DNA of 64,000 bases from NCBI GenBank assembly GCA_001414485.1, contig LLEY01000022.1, forward strand, positions 868,001 through 932,000. Direction: 5' to 3'. Below, in pieces: positions 23,120 to 36,150 of the stretch. A program made the position numbers and the translations under genes. This stretch comes from Calycina herbarum. Lineage: Eukaryota; Ascomycota; Leotiomycetes; Helotiales; Pezizellaceae. Below the pieces are notes generated by a model. It had not been told where the DNA came from and did not search any database. It saw only the letters and a list, made by a program, of their open reading frames with translations. Position 1 is the stretch's first letter. Each line of letters starts with the position of its first letter.

Positions 23120-26100
23120 GTAGCCAAACGTGGGAGCCGGAGCATTTCTGAAGCAGGTTGTAGCGGTTGTGTAGATAAAACAGAAATAGGAGCGCTAAGA
23201 TTTCGATGTTGTGGGAGCCGCAGTTGTATCAGACGGGCTGGCGAAAGTGGTTCTGCTTCCAAGCTTTTTTTCCAAGACTTGCCTTGGACTTGAAGCATCG
23301 GTACCTACCTAAGACACAAGTTACTTGGGCAGCAAGAATGCCTCAGGACTACATCAGCGTAAGTGAACGAATAGGGAGCATTCTAATGCAACCGGAATTC
23401 AAATTTGAAAATTTGACCTATCAGATCGTGCGATTGGGCCGGGGGATGGTGGGTATTTCCCAGGTTTCTCCGCGATACTGAGGCCATTTCCCTCGACCGA
23501 AATTTGGAATTGGAATCTTGGATCGAATTTCTCTCGACAAGCATCGATCCCCATTGTGACAGCCCACGATATGTTTCAATCAGTCCCGGATAGGAATTCA
23601 GATGCTAGCGAACAGACATAGTGGTTCTGGGCAAAGGATCAAGGGCAAATGGGGGATAATAGCGCAAGATTATGGAGATCTGGGTCGCACATGGTCGGGG
23701 GACACTAGTGTGAAACGGTTGCCGAAAAGCAGCTGCCCTGATTAAGGCGAAATATAGCTAATATTTGGAAGGGAGAGAAAGTACCTGATTACAAGCAGCC
23801 TTTCAAGATGTGCCTTTGGGATACAGAAAGTTTCAATCGGAAAATCTGGATCTATCCGTCCGAGTCGGACCCGTGGTTGAGAATCCCAAGTATGCTTAAT
23901 TCGTGATTCGGCCTCCTTACGGACAACACCAAGAACTTTCAGGAAATACTGCGCCGTAGCATGTGGCTGCCACGTTTTGTGCGGACCGGTATATTTGAGA
24001 GGAAGGGGTTCAATAACAGCATTTGTTTCTATTCGTTATAGGGTCCTAATTGCGCTCGCTCTATCTGGGTTTCTCGTCCGGCATGTCCTCAACTCATTTT
24101 CCAAGATGGAAAGTGGCCCGAAGAATAGTAACATGCTGCAATTCACAGTCTCATTTCCAGGCCGTGTCTTTGCGAAAAACAGTGGTTTCTAGAGTAGCAT
24201 TGCGTGATAAAACACAGTGCTGGAGTTTCAATGCACATGCAGTGTTGATATCGAAGTGGAGGAGCGAACATCGGAATTTAGTGCATGGCCTGAAAACGGT
24301 CAATTGCTCGCTTTATCCTCCACCTAATCGGTGCGGCCGCTTTTCATGATTCAGGATGCCCAAAAGGGGTTGGCGAGGAGATGCCGTTGCACAATTGCGC
24401 TTGGGTGACGATATCCTATGCAAATCTAATGTTAAAGTGTAATTGTGCTGTGTATTTGAATGACGCTCAGAAGTCGAGACCTAGTATCTCGTAGGGTAGG
24501 GGGTAGGGGTCATGTTGACCGATATTTGCAGGTGTGCTGTGCTGTTCCGGATCTGCATTGTTTTCGGGGCGAGATATACCGGAACTGCAAGGAAGAGCCA
24601 TCGATACATTGGTGACTAGTCATGTTCTAGGTGTAATTGATAGCGAGAAGTTGTGGGATGTAGGATGTGGGAATGAGGGTAGAAAGGTGGAGGGGATCTT
24701 AAAGGAGGAAAGGGTTGATCACGTGTAACCGTTCTAAAATATTGATGCCTCACATTCGAGGGTCCAGGGTGCAATCAACACCATGCACCGATTATCTACG
24801 ACCAGTTTTACGTATCGCACCAGACACCCAATACTTCTCAATTGACAGCGAAACTGCCATGTCGGCAGCATAACTCGATTATAACGCCATCGGATGAACC
24901 ATATCGGAGGCGTACTCAACGATTACTTCGTCCATGTATTCGAATTGTCGCAAGCAGGCTGGTCCACGATCAAAGACCCTCCCGGGCCGCTATACAACAT
25001 CGCGCGCCGACCTGTCGTCCGACGGAGAAGAGGGAATATCGCGAGCCTGCGAGCTCCGCAATCAATCACAACCACCTCGGATGAAAACTCTCGCCTTCCG
25101 TTGCACAACCACCTCGGATGAAAACTCTCGCCTTCCGTTGAGGGTCCGCCAATTCTGCTTAAGCTCTTATCCGTGTTCCAAAGAAAATGGTGTACTCGTT
25201 AGCTCTTGAAGCTAGCGCGCAAGGTCACGCTAGTAAAGCAACATTGAACGACCATACGAAGTAGAGTACCAGTACCAAAAGGGTCTTTTCTTTCAGGGTT
25301 GGAAAATGGTTGAGAATTCGACAAAGAGGGGACCTTTTATGATTGGCGTAGCCTCATGGCTCTTGTGCCTAAAGCTGTCTTTGTTGAACTGAACTGCGGC
25401 CCGCAGATTCAAGAACCACCCTGACCACTGAGCTCGGCGTCCCCGTGTTCGAAAAAAGTGCAATACCGTAGCTTCCCCATTTGGCCAGGCCAGGAACGGC
25501 CAATGTCAATTGTGCTTTCCTTGGAAGCAAGAACTAGCGTCAGAGCTATTCTCAGACTCGAAAACCGGGCACATGTTTGCAGAACGTGGGGGAGAAACAA
25601 ATTGTGGAAAACAAGATCTTGCCATCCAAACTTTATCTTTCTTGTTCGCGGGACCACAATAATTATCTTGTGCTGGCCAATTGACTTTTCTGTGCGTCTC
25701 GGAAACAGTGTCGTGTCTTATGGAGAACCCAAAAGTACGCGCTGTTCGCAGTTGACCTCAACCCATTGAGGATTCTCTGCAAGATCTGGCACTAAACTCT
25801 ATTGCAGCCTTGTGGTTGTCAACGACCACCGCGTCAAGCTTGTTTTCCTCATATCGTGTCTTGGAGAAAAGCAAAACGACCAACAGCAGATTGAAAGCAG
25901 ACGACACAGATTCTTCCCTCTTTACTCACAAAACAGTCCCATGTCCCACGATGGTCATTTCTCGTCTCCAGTCCAGGTCAACTGTCCCTATTTTTAGCGA
26001 GACCAACTGACCTCGCTCAGGCTCTTATGCCTCGAATTCAAACATTGTATCCAATACATTGAGGTCACAGTTGTGAATCGCAACTAAAAATATACAATGC

Positions 26101-27900
26101 CATCATTTCAGCGGGTCAACCCCCCAATTGATTTTCCCCATTCAACCTGGAGGAGTCTCCTCGACCCAAAGCTATGCATCGATCATTCCCACTGGGGGTT
26201 CGGCTTGTCCGGCGGGTCCGCAAATACGACAAATAGCATCATTCTGCTATCGATGGATTGTTTTGTCGATGTTTCTCGGTTTTCTCCCATCAGACCAAAA
26301 ACAGATAAAACGACATCTTGCAGCGATTCTGCAGATCTCTAGTCGGAGGAGTATCTTGACAGCAGAATGTTCCATGCCCCGCAGTAATTATCCCAAGCAG
26401 CATGCATTAGGATCCCTCCGTGTTACCTATTTTTCTATCAAGAAGAGTGCTTTCTCAGCTAAAACATCACCCCGGGCGTTACAACACTAATTCAAAATCA
26501 TCTATCTGGAGCTCATAGCCTCCGGTGCTGCGGATATATTCGGCACGGCCAAGCTTGTTGTTCATGCTGGTCGGCGCAGCCCTGTGGATCAAGATTCACA
26601 TATTGAAAATAGCAATATCGATGGTCATTTTGCAAGCAAGCTTGGAGGACCAGTTCCAATTTAGAAGGTGGGTGCTATTTGGGGGAACAATCTAGCAATA
26701 TATTGTGCTAGGATTGGGGAATGCTTTCAACGGACATTTGGTGAAACAATTGTCACATCATCATCCCTTCTGAATTGATCCTATTATAACTTTATGTTCT
26801 TGCTGCTAATCTGACGAGCCTGCAGAAACCTAGCCTCCGCACTCCGATAAGGGCTCACATGCTCTCCCCCGAATCTTCTTGGGAGTCCCAAATCCCAAGT
26901 GGGACGTGGGATCAATGGGACGGCTTGAACCCACTTGGTGAGGGACATCGATCTACAGTTCAACCGGTCGCAATCAAACAAAGTGACAGCAATACCGGCA
27001 GAAACCCGTGCTGGGTATCTCCCAACCCTTGTGCGAAAGGTTGCCGTGGCCGATGCTGGCGGGAAAGAAGTCCCTGTCCCAGTTTGCGCCTCGGGGGTTG
27101 AAGGCCCACCATTTTTCATCGACAAAATCCCAGATTCAAATGGCACTGGGGGTGAGACAGAATCAGAAGCCATTGCAGCCCTAGGTGCGGTAGCTCACCA
27201 CCGCTTCCAGCGCTACTTCTGCTCGGCGTTTCTATGGTCTACACAGAATGGCGTGTGGAAAACGTTCTCTACAGTGCTTTAGGTATCATCGCTTCAGACC
27301 CCCGACTTCCCAAGTGCCAGAGCCCTTCTCGGGGATCGCGGTTGATGCTTCCCTTTCGTCATTCTGAGTGCCGGCCGATGCCCAAGCCTCTCAGACCTCT
27401 CCCGGTGGCCTCCAGCCCTGCAACCTTGGGCCATGGTCACATGGTGGACCACTGGGCAGTCAGGTGAAATATGGGGTGGGGAAATGGCAGTTGAGAAATG
27501 GACCAGACAGAGCAACCATGCATCCCTGGTCCAAGGCGGCCAACGTCCCCCCCTTTTACTTCTACGAGTAAGCGTTGTTGTTTCTCGGAACCTGGACCAT
27601 GTTCTTGGAGTAACCGCCTTGGGACTCCGGCTTCTCCTCAAAGTCCGCCCAAGACCCAGCCCACAGACTCCTTCGCTTGCGCTAGACGCCCAAAACCTGA
27701 AGGCAGTGGAGTGTACCTAGTGTGGAGGAGCCGAAAAGACCATCCGCTCCCCGCTGTGATCCACCTCTCGTGTCTCCCGACTTCGATCGCCCAACCAGTG
27801 GACGGCTGAGAGGCTTGGACGGGAGAATTCCCACGAAGAGTCCGTACGGACTGAGAAAAGAGATAAGGGACTCGATTGGGGAATACCTGGGAATACCATT
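23120..27900. other. 4.8-kb gene desert
   Basis: No reading frame here shows a recognisable domain or a plausible intron-exon chain. Base composition is balanced and there is no RIP signature. ORFs on both strands overlap (for example 26784-27173 minus with 26935-27282 plus), a sign of chance open frames. It may hold regulatory DNA for the WOPR gene, a non-coding transcript or a decayed gene. Confidence 0.4.
25067..25140. repeat. Perfect 37-bp tandem duplication
   Basis: A 37-bp unit (starts CACAACCACCTCGGATG, ends CTTCCGTTG) occurs head to tail at 25067-25103 and 25104-25140 without mismatch. The identity points to a recent event. Confidence 0.9.
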
Positions 27901-29959
27901 GCAAAGCGTGTACACACCTCGTATGTTCTGAAACCATTTATCTTTCCATACACCTACCCTCTCCCTTGCCCTGCTCTACCCTGCCTCTTTGGTATTCACT
28001 TGATGGATGATGGATGGCCTGAGAGAGGCTCAAAGACATGCTCGTTCTCTCATTCGATTGCCAATCACATCACGCCCATCTAATCCCCATTTATCCTGGG
28101 GGGGCCATCGATATCGTGGCAACCCATGAGGCTCCACCCTATCCCCTACACCTCCCCCTGCCTCCTGTCCCCTTCCCGGCAGCTTCACAGTCGTCTTCAG
28201 GCCTTCCCGTCGCCCATGAACCGTCATCGTCGTCGTTTGCGTATGCGTGCGTGAATAGACGTCTCTCTGCTCGTGCCAGTTTGTAGCCTGTGCGGTCTTT
28301 CGCTACATAGAGACCCGATCACCTCTCCTGTCGTCGCCTTAACCTCACCACCACATCCTCGCAAGTTGAAACTACGAGCCTACACTAGACACAGCACCCT
28401 CTCATCGCCTCGAAATCAAGCGTATCAAGCGTATCAAGCGTAGAGACTCCTCGCCCAGCTAGAAGCGCCTCAAAGCCTTCCTTGGAAGAACACTCAGCCT
28501 CCACTACACTCCCTATCTCTTCTCGCACCTCCCAACTCTGAAAATCTTCTCCAAATCTTCTCCAAATCTTCCTCCCGCGGCGCAACCTGAGTGGTTTCGC
28601 GGCAGATTCGTCAACCACCAAACCCAGTGCAGCTCTCAGTACCGGCGCGCACGTGGTTCCCCAGCTCCAGCTCTCCTTCCTCAGCACTGCGCCTGCCCCT
28701 CGCATTCACCTGCAGTGTTGTACTAGTACCTACTCGATCTTCCAACCCTCCTCCAACCCTCCTCCAACCCTCCTCTGCACCGACAACACCAAAACGGAGA
28801 CGTTGAGATACAGAAACATCTCTCATCACCGTGCCATCGCCATCGCCATCGCCATCGCTATCGAGACCACACCGGTATCGAACTGGGTGGCACACTGCGA
28901 TAACACGGTCACTACGTGCGGTCAATTGTCAACACAGCCATCACCAAACCTCCGAGCGCTATCAACGGACGCGTACCCATAGATCTCGCAACTGGACCTC
29001 TGACCTCTGCAACCCCTCTCTTTCTCTCTCTCTCTCTCGCGCACCCTCCTCGACATCTCTTCTCGTCATCCCCTCCAGGGCTTCCTGGACCCCCTCCCCC
29101 CCCCCGGGTCCTTCTGCAGCAACTTGGAACCTTCCACGGGTACCCCTACCCTGCCTACACTTCTGGTCGCTCCTCCCCTGCACTCCTCTTGGCCTCCACT
29201 ACAGGTACTACCCCGACCATCTCCCTAGGTACCCACAATTTACCCCCCCCCCCCCCCCCCACATCGCTCCTGCCCTGCTCTCCCATTTTGCTTCGAACCC
29301 ACCTCCACTGCACCACCGTCTCCCAAGCTCATACAAAGATAGCCGCGACCTTCTTCTGTCCCACGGTCTCCTTGGTCCTTCCATACCTCGTTCTTTCTTT
29401 CCATCGATACCCTGGCGACCACCGGAGTCCCTCCAACCCCCTTCCGCATTGTCTGGCTCAAGACTCGACTGGTTAAGCAATTCTCAAGTCTGACCATCAT
29501 CATCTCGCCCTCTCCTTCCCAACCCTACCCTACCCTCCATCGCAACCTTACTCGACCCCTACCCAACGGCTTTCTTCTACACATGCCCTTCCTCCCCATC
29601 AACTGCACGGTTGTAACAACGTTCGGCACTTGCCTTTTCTCCCCCCTCACCTCAGACCTTCTTGTCGTCCTAGCTGCCATCTGCAAACGACAGCACAAGG
29701 CATAATCATCGCCTTGTTCGCCCCCATCCGACTTGAGCAACCCGGTCCGAACGGCTAATTCTCCTCAAGTCTCCTCACAGCCTTTCGCCAACAGCAAAGC
29801 TTTGATAAACTCGGTCACACCCCACGTTCGTACCTTCATTAAGCTCAACCTTCCCACCGGATCCATCCGCGCTACTAATGCCAACGATCTCTTTCTAATC
29901 ATCCACAAAAGAAAGAATATACACCACCACCACCTCTCAGCCTTTGGCTTCCATCAATT
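27901..29959 (+). promoter_or_regulatory. Long pyrimidine-rich upstream region of the WOPR gene
   Basis: About 2 kb before the WOPR ATG has a plus strand dominated by C and T. It contains simple repeats: three CGTATCAAG-like units at 28420-28440, CCAAATCTTCT near 28540-28572, an 11-bp TCCAACCCTCC repeat at 28741-28774, a GCCATC hexamer run at 28833-28862, C10 at 29096-29105 and C18 at 29243-29260. The strand bias fits a long transcribed leader. Several ATG-initiated short frames lie within it, so translation control is possible. Known WOPR genes such as Candida WOR1 have a roughly 2-kb 5' leader; the parallel here is inference. The transcription start cannot be placed from sequence. Confidence 0.5.
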
Positions 29960-31360
29960 ATGGCTTCCGCTTCACCACTCTCCCCAACCTTCCATGGGCA
30001 CATTGCCTCCACCCAGGATGCACTTCTCCTATTCGAGGCCTGTCTTGGCGGAGCTCTCAGCCACGTTTCCCGCAGACCACACGACCGTGAGCGTTCGAGC
30101 TTGATCAGGAGCGGAAACGTATTCATTTATGAGGAACACTCTTCAGGTATCAAGCGTTGGACGGACGGTGTGCCATGGAGTCCCAGTCGAATCTTGGGAA
30201 ATTTCCTAGTCTACCGAGAACTCGAACGTCCCTTTCCCCCAGGAGAGAAGAAGCGAGCAATGAAACGAGGCAAGCGTTCACCCGGCATCAGCAAAGCACA
30301 AGAACCCTTTGGAACAGCAGTGAACAACAACTACTCAGTGGCCGCCACCACCACCTCATACATGGATTCATCCTCATCCAATTCCCTAAGCAAAGAGACT
30401 GAGCGTTCGCTAATCGGCTCCTTGGTGGATTCATATGGATTCAAGGAGGAAGGTTTGGTGAAGAAGACAGTTAGTGTCACAGTGGGCGGGGTCTCTCATC
30501 ACCTGGTTTCCTATTACACTGTGGCAGATGTTATGAACAACAAACTCAATACCCCCTCCAAAGATCACAGGTTTAGCCACATTATACCTCGATCAGACCT
30601 CATCACCAAGCAGAATTTCCGGACGCCCATCGACGAGGTGGATTCAATGGATCGAATTGAAGACCGAGCTGCCTATAGCGCATATCCATACGTGCGAAAT
30701 GGTTACGAAATGACAAACCAAAGCATTTCAAACCGCGCCATGTCCTTGCCTACTCCTCCTATCCCATATCCATCCTCCAATCTGTACGGAAGCTATGGAA
30801 TGAGCAGCTCTGGCATGTATGATAGCTTGCCATCAGCACATTCGGCGGCCAGCAGTTATAATGGTCAATTCGCTCCTGCGCCAGGTATATATTCCGCACC
30901 ACCAAAAGCTGAATATGATATGGGGTCATACAGACCACGATACAACTCGGGCGTTGGTATGAACCAAGAACCTTCCCGTGACCAAATCACACCGGTTACT
31001 ACACAATTTGGGCGCCGCTCATCAGTCTATGACCAGGGCAGCTCAACAGATTCGGGGTTGTCTGGTATCTCCACCACATCGGCAGATTCTAAAGTCAGCA
31101 ACGACTCTGGATATGCCTCTCAGGGCTTCTACGGAAGCTATAGAGAAAGCAGCCACACTCCCCACAGCTACCCCTTGCAACCGACACGATCATTGCCTAC
31201 CCCACACCAACACCCTCCTTTCGAACGCCCAGCGCATGCTTATAGTGGGGTTGAGAGTCCAAGTTTGAAAGAAAACATCTGGCCGATGGGAAATGCGAGC
31301 GCTGGCCACGGCCACTATATGGCATCACAAGAGCAGTGGGCAAGCACCGGGAACTCCTAA
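29960..31360 (+). CDS. WOPR-domain transcription regulator (Sge1/Ryp1/Reg1 type)
   Basis: WOPR proteins bind DNA and act as master switches for morphology, effector expression and conidiation in fungi. The product has 466 residues in one exon. The first WOPR half covers about residues 8-100, with SPTFHGHIASTQDALLLFEA, RPHDRERSSLIRSGNVFIYE and SGIKRWTDGVPWSPSRILGN, then a basic GEKKRAMKRGKRS stretch that could serve in nuclear import. The second half (about 150-215) contains LIGSLVDSYGFKEEGLVKKT and HHLVSYYTVADV, followed by IPRSDLITKQNFRTPIDE. The rest is Ser/Tyr/Pro/Gln-rich and low-complexity, as in Sge1 and Wor1 tails. The RPHDRER and SRILGN wording places it in the Sge1/Wor1/Ryp1 branch rather than the Pac2/Gti1 branch. 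The ATG fits the family N-terminus. Confidence 0.94.
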   Translation: MASASPLSPTFHGHIASTQDALLLFEACLGGALSHVSRRPHDRERSSLIRSGNVFIYEEHSSGIKRWTDGVPWSPSRILGNFLVYRELERPFPPGEKKRAMKRGKRSPGISKAQEPFGTAVNNNYSVAATTTSYMDSSSSNSLSKETERSLIGSLVDSYGFKEEGLVKKTVSVTVGGVSHHLVSYYTVADVMNNKLNTPSKDHRFSHIIPRSDLITKQNFRTPIDEVDSMDRIEDRAAYSAYPYVRNGYEMTNQSISNRAMSLPTPPIPYPSSNLYGSYGMSSSGMYDSLPSAHSAASSYNGQFAPAPGIYSAPPKAEYDMGSYRPRYNSGVGMNQEPSRDQITPVTTQFGRRSSVYDQGSSTDSGLSGISTTSADSKVSNDSGYASQGFYGSYRESSHTPHSYPLQPTRSLPTPHQHPPFERPAHAYSGVESPSLKENIWPMGNASAGHGHYMASQEQWASTGNS

Positions 31361-34300
31361 TGATCGACTTATTTAACGCAATGGGCTTTCCTTGCGTTAA
31401 AAGGGTGGCTGCTTCTCACATTTTCGCTTATTCCCTAACGAATTTCATTTTCATTGTCTGGGGGATTTGTCAAGTTTGGCGCATGGATGGTTGGTCACCA
31501 AGGGAAAATGAGGCATGGTATGGAACATTGAGTGAGGTCTTTTTTATCACCAGATTTGAGCGGAAAGCAACCATACGCTCGCTAAGGTGCAGCTGCCAGC
31601 GCTGATCAGTATTCATCTTGTTCAAAATTCTCGACATGCTTCTATGCATAGTCAGAATACTTGTGTAATTTAAAAATGTATGTTTAGATGATGGGGATTC
31701 AGATAGAGAATTTTCCAAGGCAAAAGTGAGAGAGGAAGCAAGATACTTCGCTGGGCCAAAAGGCGTTGGTGCCGCTGGGTATTTGCATTTGCAAAATGAG
31801 AATTCAAAAAATGGCATATGATGCAGAGTCTTTTCGTGCCTTCCATTGGTGTCACCGGTCCTAAATTGCAGCCTCACATTTGCTGGAGCGCAACAAATCG
31901 TAGTCCCAAGACCGTTGGCACCCCCACGACAGGTGCTCGGGAAAGCTAATGGGGAGAATGGAAAACTACCGGTATGGTAATAATTGCGAGAGGAACGTTC
32001 ACACGAACGGCCGTCAGATCGGGTTGATCTTTTTAGTGCCTTCCTTCGGAGGTGTTCGCATAGGGCTGATATCCAACATCAAGCAGAGAAAGGTTCAAGC
32101 ATAACCTGCGATTGGCCGGATTTAGTTGGGAGTTTAGACATCGAGAGGAGAGTTCAAGTTGGAGATAAGATACAGACAATCTGGACTCTTTACGCACGGA
32201 GAATGACAAGGGTACTCGAGTAGTGGTGGAATGAAAAAATGGGAGATGGGAATTATGGTGGGGCTTGAGGGGAGGGGGCACGATGCATCCATCGCATGAT
32301 ATTGGGTTCATACGCTTGGGTAGGAAGATAAGTGTGGTGTTTTGGTCGGTATTCTTTTGGTGATGGATAGCTGGTCGGGGACTATGAGGTTAGTGTAGCC
32401 ATTTGGAGGGGCATTTTGGGGTTCGAGCGTTGGGCGTACCATGTCGGGTTCACAGTTATGTGTCACTTGGTTGCGTGAGAAGCGAATCGGAGGAAGGGTC
32501 GTGTTCGTTTTCTCATCGTAATTTTTTTGGACGCGGAGAGGTTTGAATTATCGGGCGACTTCGAGACGTTGCGTTGAGATTGGCTTGGTATATTGGATTG
32601 GTTTAGATTTGCAAAGTGGGTTGCGGGCGGGAGGGACGTTTGTTGTTGTTGCATTTTTTTGCCAAGAGGGGATGAACAGCATGATGCCCTTTATTTGAGT
32701 AGGTCTAATGTACTCGCAGAGTACGTAAAACGATTAGTACAAATTACCCGCGTAGAGTTGTACCCCTTTGCTGACACCACACCCCAAAGTTGATATCAAC
32801 AAGTTTTCCTCTACCGAACTAACTAACCTATTGGGGGTAGCCGATTGATCTTTTCCTTCTGTCAAGCAACCAGAATTTGAGAAGCCGCTACTGTCAACTA
32901 GTCAAACCCGGAGGCGAACATCTCGATAGAACGCCACCGACGATCCTGGGGAAAAGAGGCGGGACGCATGGACACCGACCGAGATCTGGAAAGTCAATCT
33001 GAGTCCGAAGTGCTGGGACTCTCTTCTCCATTTTTTATTCTTGCGCTGTGCCGTTGGAACATTGATGGCGTGAACAGAACGCCACTAATGCAACTTCAAG
33101 CAGAAGTTGCCTCTTTGGGAAATCGGATATGCATCACCTCTCTTTCCTCTTTCCCCGCTCTTTCTTTCCCCCGTGCGTATTGATACCGATGTTGGGACAG
33201 TAGTAGGATGGGGATGTGAGATTTTGTTGCGAGTTTTGAATCCGTTTTGATATGTTTTGTTGCGATAGGTGAGAGTTGGAAGACGATTTTTGTCTAGCAC
33301 ATGCAATATCAGGAGGATAGATGGGGCTCCCCCTTCCCGAAGCGAGAATCTGCGGAGAAATACTCGGGGAGCATTTCTACCAATCACAACCCATACCATG
33401 GTAATCCCGTCCCATGCCGGGCCGTCAACTTCAATTCTTTTTGCGCCGCTCACGTCACTTGCATGGCCGGAACCACTAGCTAGATTAGGAAAGTTCTCCT
33501 GCCGCACGAACCAAGTATTTTCAGGGGTCTGGGCGTTTGGCCAATGATGTGCTATGGTGTATATGTTCTCAGAAATCTACAAACACCTGCAAGTCTTCAT
33601 CGTTTCTAAATACTAGTTCAATATGCAGAGAACTACCCACTAACATAGACATACACTGTTTTAGGGAAAATCATCTGCCGGATGAAAACCCGGGCAAATT
33701 TTACTTGACAGTCTTCAAGCCGATGAGATAGCCCCAGGTAGGTACCTACTTGTTACGAAGCAAACAGTTCGAGAGTATCCGCATTCCCTTCAAAACATAT
33801 CTCCATTCTTTTGAGAATGGTGTGTAGTTGGTAGATGAGCTCCTCAGCTTGATACCTACTTGAAAAGTTGACATTTACTAGTTCTCTGGGGGCATTGACG
33901 CTTTAGAGAAGAAAAATGATTTGCATGATATACATAATAGCACGAGCCTCCTCGTAGTAATCTGTACTCGCTTGAAATGCTGCTTTGTATGCATCAATAC
34001 AACTGCAAGAAACTCGGTCTTTCTTCCACTTGCAACCACTTTAATCTGGATTACATATGCTATCAAGCATAATGAACTAGTGTTCGAAGAAATTCAGAGA
34101 AATTACATCTCAAGTTGTTTGGTTTCCTAATTATAAATATCCCAGAATTGCGAGGAAGCTAAGTAGGTATACACAGCGCCGTGGCCAAGTCCCTTGTAAC
34201 TTATAAAGGCTGATCCAAATTTGATACATCCTTTTCAAATTGTGTTCTCAAAGGTAAGTACATATAAACATCTTCGAGGGTCACTTCACTTGATTTAATC

Positions 34301-36150
34301 CATCTCTTTGTTTCGTGACCAGAGGACCAGGTGTTTCAAATTCATTTACCATGAGTTCTGGTTTTGCTATTTTGTATCAAATTCGGAGCGAAGAAAGATA
34401 GAAGAGCCACTGTTTACTTTATGAGATATGTCCTCAATTCTCCTGGTTGCTTTGAGTGTAACCCCCATCAAAGACAATCATACCAACTCCTGAGCTAATT
34501 CTGAGATGGAGCATGTCAAATAGTGTTTAAAGCCTTCTTACTGTTATCTTCTCCTGGAATTTGCAAAAACAAACTCAAAGCTAACCAAAAGCTAACTCTT
34601 GATGAACTTGCTGTACTTGGCGTATATTCGGAGAGGGAAAGAGTAATATTCAAGATTTAGTATTCATAAGCTACCGTTTTATGTATTGTGCGTGCTCATG
34701 CAAACCCTTGCAGTAAAACTCTCAAATCACTTATTGAGGCCTCGAAAAATGCGATTTACCTCTAACAAATGTATCAGTAACGAAGAAAATATTACTACTG
34801 TCAAGCAAGATAATGTAATTTTCTAGTAAAAGAATTCCCAGCTTCTTCTTTTACGTTCTACCAACAAATTTGAGGGTTTCAATGCGCTACAGAATTGTTT
34901 ACTCTCGAGTTGCGGAATTAATCACAAGGAGAGAGATTAACTGACTAGTTTATCGAAGAAATGGTCACTGTTTCAAACCTGACTTGAAAAATTGTAATTC
35001 ATTTTAGTTATTCTGAATTTTGGAAGTGTTACATTTTTATTCGATACAAGGATTTTGGTACTCCGTAAAGTAACCCGAGAGGTCTCAGTGGGATGAAGTT
35101 GATAGGTAGGGCGTCCCAGATACACCAAAAAGTCGGAATCAACTAAATCCCAAATCGTAAATCGTAAATCGCAAAAGCCAAGTATTTAGTAGAACTTAAT
35201 AATTGTTATTTAAGCCCCTAAACTTATTCTGTCTCTTTATAAAAGAGGTAGGAGAGCATTACAATATTTCTTACTCTCTCTTGCTGTTTTTTCCATCTTC
35301 TGTACAATGTGTATAGGTAAGTGTGTAGAGGAGAGGGGGCGAGGGGGAAGAGGGAAGGGGAGGAATATGTTTGCTTCCTTAACTCCCCTTACCCACGCTA
35401 GGAAAAACTTTCCACCGAAATGTTTGCTTACTAGCCTCGCCCCCCCCCCCTCCTCTCTCTCTCTCTATTATTTATCTAGAAACAACAATAAGAATGTGAT
35501 ACGACAGTGAGGTAATAGTAAGGAGGCGACAGCGATAGCGAGGAGGCGAGGGGTGATGTCACTGCTATATACGTAATACCTGTTCTCCTCCCTATTCTCT
35601 AATTAACTTGTAGCTATAGATGAGACTGTTAGGTCTTAGAATAGATAGAGGGGGGAAGAGGGAGAGGGGACTTGAATTTAAAACTATTCTATTTTATACT
35701 TATAAAAAGTAACACTTTGCGATTTGCGATTTTCTATTTGCGATTTAGTCAATCCGACTTTTTGGTGCGATTGGGATGCCGTAATAGGTGAATGAGCAGA
35801 AAATCCGTAGATGCGAGTTTGACAAGAGTAAAAGCGCTTCGGAATAATCCAAGTAAGCAACAAAATAGAACAAGATTATACCGCTCTTTTTACGATTCAT
35901 CTTTAGATAAGTAAGTCATTTAACGGTAAACAGCACAAATAGTGGCGAAAGGAATGAATTAGCATAGAGAAAAGGCTGGGACGTTTTGGGTATATGTTTC
36001 CGTTTGAAGAGCGATTGGTTATCTCTGAAATAGCTACATCTTTGGCTTCCCCCCCCCGCCCCCCTTTGCACTTAGCGACCAAAATGGATTATTGCCAAAG
36101 TCCAGTAATGTTACCAGCTCTCCGCGGTCCATTTTCACTCAAGCCTAATT
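31361..36150. other. 4.8-kb intergenic region
   Basis: No gene is supported; ORFs on both strands are short and without recognisable domains. From about 33700 rightwards the sequence becomes AT-richer. The one discrete object is the inverted-repeat element at 35109-35781. Confidence 0.45.
35109..35781. mobile_element. 673-bp MITE-like element with TIRs and TA target duplication
   Basis: The left end (GGGCGTCCCAGATACACC) and the reverse complement of the right end (CGGCATCCCAATCGCACC) match. Both continue with ACCAAAAAGTCGGA, ACTAAATC and several ATCGCAAA-type repeats, giving terminal inverted repeats of about 65-70 bp with some mismatches. TA flanks each side (35107-35108 and 35782-35783), the target duplication of Tc1/mariner/pogo (including fungal Fot1) elements. 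The interior has no transposase frame. It has a purine-rich tract (35325-35365), a CT tract with ten C (about 35440-35470) and a GAGGAGGCGA repeat. It is best read as a non-autonomous derivative moved by a transposase encoded elsewhere. Confidence 0.78.

Noticed and set aside
26784..27282. Overlapping ORFs on opposite strands (129 and 115 codons)
   Set aside because: Neither has a recognisable domain, and mutual overlap in balanced-GC DNA is expected by chance.
28831..29493. 220-codon ORF with Ser/Pro-rich product
   Set aside because: It lies in the CT-rich leader of the WOPR gene, begins in a GCCATC simple repeat and overlaps another open frame. The translation is low-complexity. It is better seen as an upstream frame than a gene.
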